DNA of 7,514 nt, from the NCBI RefSeq assembly GCF_947254915.1, contig NZ_CAMYEZ010000105.1:1-7514 (forward strand), given 5' to 3'. The notes under the pieces were generated by a model. That model saw only the letters and a list, made by a program, of their open reading frames with translations, did no database searches and was not told the origin of the DNA. The first letter of the stretch is position 1. Every line of letters starts with the position of its first letter. The stretch comes from an uncultured Porphyromonas sp. GTDB taxonomy: Bacteria; Bacteroidota; Bacteroidia; Bacteroidales; Porphyromonadaceae. A program made the translations under genes and the position numbers. Positions 4,833 to 7,514 of the stretch are shown here, in pieces.

Positions 4833-7221
4833 ATATCTTATAGCTTGTTTGATCAATAGTTACAATGTATAGACCCTCTGTGAGTGGTAGCTGATGCTTG
4901 CCAGCAGATAGACGGAGCGTCTGAAGCTGTAGTCCTGCGGGTGTATAGATAGAGACAAAACTCTCGGGTGCTGCAAGCTCTAGATAGAGCATTCCCTCGG
5001 CACCATAGACGAGAGCCGTGTGAGCCTCCTCAGCAACTGGTGCGATAGGTGTACCCGCTGAGGCGAGCTTGTAGTGCTTGAAGTTGCGCCACGTATCAGC
5101 TGCCTGATAAGCCTTCTGGATCTCCTCCGAAGCGACGACGACCGTCACCGTCTTGTAGTGCTCCTCGGTAAATGCGTCCTCAGACGTGACAGGAGGCACC
5201 TCACGAAGCGACGTAATCGTCTTAAGCGAGTCACAAGCATAGAAAGCCATCTCCTTGATCTCGTTGACGCTCTCGCCAAGCCAAATCTGCTTGATGTGTG
5301 AGCAGTTGGTAAAGGATTGCTCGCCTATGTCGGCAACCTTCTTAGGGAAGCGGACCTCCTGCAGCGAGACGCAGTCAAAGAAGCCGTAGTCTGGTATCAG
5401 CTCAATGTTATCGGGGAAGACGATCGACTCTAGCGAAGCGCAACCATGGAAGACGCTCTCGCCAAGGTTCAGAGCCGTCTGAGGTAGTGCTATACTACGC
5501 AGAGCGGTGCAGTAGCTAAAGGCCTCCTCATCAATGGTAGTCAGCCCCTCTGGTAGCACTACCTCCTCAAGGAGCATTGCATTGAGACAGCTAGAGGCAG
5601 GAATCGTCGTAAGCTGCTTCGGATAGGTCAGCTTACGTAGCTGAGCGTAGTCCTTGAAGCTGAAGCCCTCTAGCGGATTTGCCTCAGCATCGTAGGTAAC
5701 CTCGCCGAGATCTAGCTCCTGCATGCGGGGAAGCTGTGCGAGCGCCTCCAGGTCTGCACTCGTTATCGTGCCCGTGAGCTTGACCGCACGGTATAGCTCG
5801 GGGGTAGTCAGTGCGGTGATAGTACCCTCTAGAGGCTTCTCGGCAGAGACCTCAGCCGTGAGCGTCAGCATCTCTGAGACATTGGCAAAGGCCTTCCACC
5901 CATCAGCAGCTGCGTAAGCAGCCTTGGTTCCCTCAGGCACGATGAGCGTGAGCTCGCTCATAGCAGAGAGGTCGGCTAGACCAGCTAGATCCTTCGCCTT
6001 GTCAGCCACAATGGGTGTCGGGTTTGTCACGATCACCGTCTTAAGTGCTTTGCAATCACCGAAGACCTTGTCACCCATCTTCTTCATTGAGCGAGGTAGC
6101 GTCACCGTCTTGAGGCTCTTACAATTGGCAAAGGCACCATATAGTATCTCCTCACACGCATCAGGTATCGTTAGCTCGGTGATCGCTGTACGAGCGAAAG
6201 CTCCGCCCATAAGTATCTTAAGCTTTGAGGGCAAGATAACATTAGCAAGTGCCTCGCAGCCACTGAAGGCGAGCCCTCCGATCTTCGTCACACCAGCAGG
6301 GATCATGATCTCCTTCAGTGCCTTACAGTGCTTAAATGCGTTGTCACCGATGCTCTCTAGAGCTACACTCTCTATACTAACTTTTGCGAGCGCCTCGCAA
6401 CCAGAGAATGCGTCATGCTCGATGGTGCGCATCAGTGATGGTAGCTGAATCTCGGAGAGACTTGTGCAGCCCTCGAAGGCGAAGGCGCCAATCTTCTTAA
6501 GGGACTTCGGCATATCTAGCTCCTCAAGTGAGGTACAGCCCTTGAATGTAGCGAAAGGTATCTCCTGTAGTGTCGGAGGTAGCGTCACCTCGGAGAGCGC
6601 CACGCAACCAGAGAAGACGGAGCCTCCCATTGAGACGACGCTCTCGGGGAGCTCTACAGACTCCAGTGCCTTACACCCCTCAAATGTTGCTCCTGCTAGC
6701 GTGTCAATGCTCTCGGGAAGCTGGATAGCCGTTAGGCTCTCGCAGAGACCAAAAGCCATCTCGCCGAGATAGGTAAGCCCCTCGGGGAGATGTATCTCGG
6801 TTAGCTTGGTCCCGTTTTGCAGACAGCGAATCCCTAGTCGAGTCACACTGCTCGGTAGCGTGATAGAGGTGAGGCTCTCGGCTAGACTGCCAGAAAAGAG
6901 AAAGCAATCTGGCATAGTGCCAGGTACCGTCTTGACAGGCTCCACCATAGAGGGTGTGCCTGTGTATCCACCGCCAGCGACGATCTTCACTTCAGAGAGA
7001 TCAAGCGTGGTGATGCCAGCCGTGCTTCTCAAAGCTCCGAAGTCGTTCGCATTGAGCGAGCCCTTAATCTTGAGATTGGATCGCTCGGTTGTCTCGCTCA
7101 GCTTCTTCTGTAGCGTGCCTGGCTCTGTGACCTCAATCGTGGTCTGAGCCGATAGTGACGCTACGCCCAACCATAGGAGCAGGGAGAGCGCACAGGTTAA
7201 TAATGAGTAGTAATGCTTCAT
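4822..7221 (-). CDS. LRR gene C: BspA-like (LRR_5) two-module surface protein with T9SS sorting domain
   Basis: Predicted 799-residue exported protein. Residues 1-25 are a signal peptide (MKHYYSLLTCALSLLLWLG, cleavage after LSA). Module 1 (about 28-450) starts with a strand-rich cap (LKIKGSLNANDFGALRS, ITTLDLSEV), then about 12 LRRs of 23 residues of the Treponema/BspA type, consensus LxxIxLPxxLxxIGxxAFxGCxx, and closes with VPEGTKAAYAAADGWKAFANV. Module 2 (about 452-718) repeats that order: cap GTITSADLEAL with MQELDLGEV, about 6-7 LRRs, and closing segment IQKAYQAADTWRNFKHY. Residues about 735-799 form a T9SS C-terminal domain (YTPAGLQLQTL, TEGLYIVTI, ending SYKIYVR). BspA-family proteins bind fibronectin, fibrinogen or other bacteria in related oral anaerobes, so an adhesin role is inferred, not shown. 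First gene of the leftward unit; ATG 7221 gives the full signal peptide and follows a good promoter match. Confidence 0.92.
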   Translation of the reverse strand: MKHYYSLLTCALSLLLWLGVASLSAQTTIEVTEPGTLQKKLSETTERSNLKIKGSLNANDFGALRSTAGITTLDLSEVKIVAGGGYTGTPSMVEPVKTVPGTMPDCFLFSGSLAESLTSITLPSSVTRLGIRCLQNGTKLTEIHLPEGLTYLGEMAFGLCESLTAIQLPESIDTLAGATFEGCKALESVELPESVVSMGGSVFSGCVALSEVTLPPTLQEIPFATFKGCTSLEELDMPKSLKKIGAFAFEGCTSLSEIQLPSLMRTIEHDAFSGCEALAKVSIESVALESIGDNAFKHCKALKEIMIPAGVTKIGGLAFSGCEALANVILPSKLKILMGGAFARTAITELTIPDACEEILYGAFANCKSLKTVTLPRSMKKMGDKVFGDCKALKTVIVTNPTPIVADKAKDLAGLADLSAMSELTLIVPEGTKAAYAAADGWKAFANVSEMLTLTAEVSAEKPLEGTITALTTPELYRAVKLTGTITSADLEALAQLPRMQELDLGEVTYDAEANPLEGFSFKDYAQLRKLTYPKQLTTIPASSCLNAMLLEEVVLPEGLTTIDEEAFSYCTALRSIALPQTALNLGESVFHGCASLESIVFPDNIELIPDYGFFDCVSLQEVRFPKKVADIGEQSFTNCSHIKQIWLGESVNEIKEMAFYACDSLKTITSLREVPPVTSEDAFTEEHYKTVTVVVASEEIQKAYQAADTWRNFKHYKLASAGTPIAPVAEEAHTALVYGAEGMLYLELAAPESFVSIYTPAGLQLQTLRLSAGKHQLPLTEGLYIVTIDQTSYKIYVR

Positions 7222-7299
7222 ATGCTATTTGGTTTGATTAGAATTGTCTAAACGTCCTCTATAGGTAATTGCTCTAGTTGTGAGATTTATAGAGTGATA
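7222..7299 (-). other. Untranslated leader of the C-B unit
   Basis: About 78 nt between the inferred transcription start and ATG 7221. It contains a perfect 7-bp inverted repeat (CTCTATA at 7257-7263 with TATAGAG at 7288-7294) around a 24-nt loop. The end nearest the start codon is A-rich without a Shine-Dalgarno. No riboswitch class was recognised. Confidence 0.35.
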
Positions 7300-7305
7300 G
7301 CGATG

Positions 7306-7337
7306 CAAAGGTACCTCTTATATGCAAGAAATACAAG
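7306..7337 (-). promoter_or_regulatory. Bacteroidota promoter of the C-B unit
   Basis: On the minus strand: CTTG (7337-7334), 20 nt, then TACCTTTG (7313-7306). The -7 box matches TAnnTTTG perfectly, and the -33 box differs from TTTG only at its first base. Spacing fits the 19-21 nt rule. Transcription would begin near 7299, about 78 nt before ATG 7221. This is the best promoter match in the window. Confidence 0.65.
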
Positions 7338-7359
7338 GTAATGGCGGGGGGAGGGCGAG

Positions 7360-7373
7360 GTTAGAAGTTAGAA
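7360..7373 (-). repeat. 7-bp tandem tract (two units) upstream of the C-B promoter
   Basis: GTTAGAA twice in direct succession on the plus strand, that is TTCTAAC twice in the direction of the C-B unit. It is the counterpart of the three-unit tract at 487-507 in the left copy and lies 22 bp from the -33 box. Confidence 0.6.
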
Positions 7374-7388
7374 ACTAGAGGGATTTCA

Positions 7389-7419
7389 CTAGTGGCACCA
7401 GGAGCACCAGTGCCACTAG
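7389..7419. repeat. Conserved hairpin in right repeat copy (10-bp perfect stem)
   Basis: CTAGTGGCAC (7389-7398) and GTGCCACTAG (7410-7419) pair perfectly around an 11-nt loop. The arms are identical to those at 441-471. No T-tract follows on either strand. Confidence 0.75.
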
Positions 7420-7514
7420 CCAACTGCCAATACCCTCCCCCGAGGAAATTCGAAATCTCTCGGTGGGGATTTCAGAATATCCAGCGAGCAACGAACAAAT
7501 TCTTCCGAACTTTC

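Larger units (their letters stand above)
7342..7514 (-). repeat. Right copy of the inverted repeat flanking the LRR block (upstream of genes C-B)
   Basis: The reverse complement of this stretch aligns with about 345-519, with roughly 16 differences counted by eye over about 150 bp, plus a one-base gap and a 7-bp gap. It contains the same GAAATC/GATTTC segment, the same hairpin arms and the same C-rich promoter-proximal end. It ends within a few bases of the C-B promoter. The outer part, where the left copy has its 21-bp tandem units, is cut off by the window edge. Confidence 0.85.

Noticed and set aside
5924..6448. Long plus-strand frame opposite gene C (174 codons), and similar shorter ones
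   Set aside because: These are antisense shadows of the LRR repeats. The peptides are Ser/Ala-rich without domains, while gene C on the other strand has a clear signal peptide, repeats and sorting domain.
304..7514. Composite transposon or IS pair bounded by the inverted repeats
   Set aside because: No transposase or integrase is encoded in the window, the repeats are too diverged and internally complex for IS ends, and no target-site duplication can be seen because the right end is cut off.

Overview
The window looks like a piece of a Bacteroidota chromosome, most likely a Porphyromonas-type anaerobe. Three things point there. All three large genes encode exported leucine-rich-repeat (LRR) proteins that end in a type IX secretion (T9SS) C-terminal sorting domain. 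Promoter candidates have the Bacteroidota form (TTTG, about 20 nt, TAnnTTTG). Start codons follow A-rich leaders with no strong Shine-Dalgarno. Base composition is near 50% G+C. Species cannot be fixed from the sequence alone.

Layout. At the left edge (1-48, minus strand) is the first 16 codons of a gene resembling the Bacteroidota glycogen/starch synthase N-terminus. Bases 49-759 hold no convincing gene. They carry a possible divergent promoter pair, a complex repeat (about 304-519), a promoter candidate (538-569) and a long leader. Then comes LRR gene A (760-2670, plus), with an InlJ-like ladder of twenty 21-residue repeats, closed by a strong intrinsic terminator. A convergent intergenic region (2671-2972) holds terminators for both directions. 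On the minus strand a two-gene unit reads leftwards from a promoter at 7306-7337: LRR gene C (4822-7221, BspA/Treponema-type LRR_5 repeats in two modules) and then LRR gene B (2973-4832, plant-type LRRs plus an Ig-like domain). B's start overlaps C's stop, so the two are probably translationally coupled.

The same roughly 170-bp repeat lies at both ends of the LRR block, in opposite orientations. As a result each transcription unit has it in the same relative position, immediately upstream of its promoter. The two copies are about 90% identical by eye, share a perfect 10-bp stem hairpin, and differ by one copy of a 7-bp tandem unit next to the promoters. This is the most interesting non-coding feature here. 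The pair could support inversion of the whole block, or act as a shared upstream element or a dispersed repeat family.

Taken together, the window reads as a surface-protein locus: three LRR cargo proteins of three different LRR classes, exported by Sec and then T9SS, probably for adhesion or host and biofilm interaction. That role is inferred from family knowledge. No enzyme, defence or RNA gene was recognised in the LRR block.
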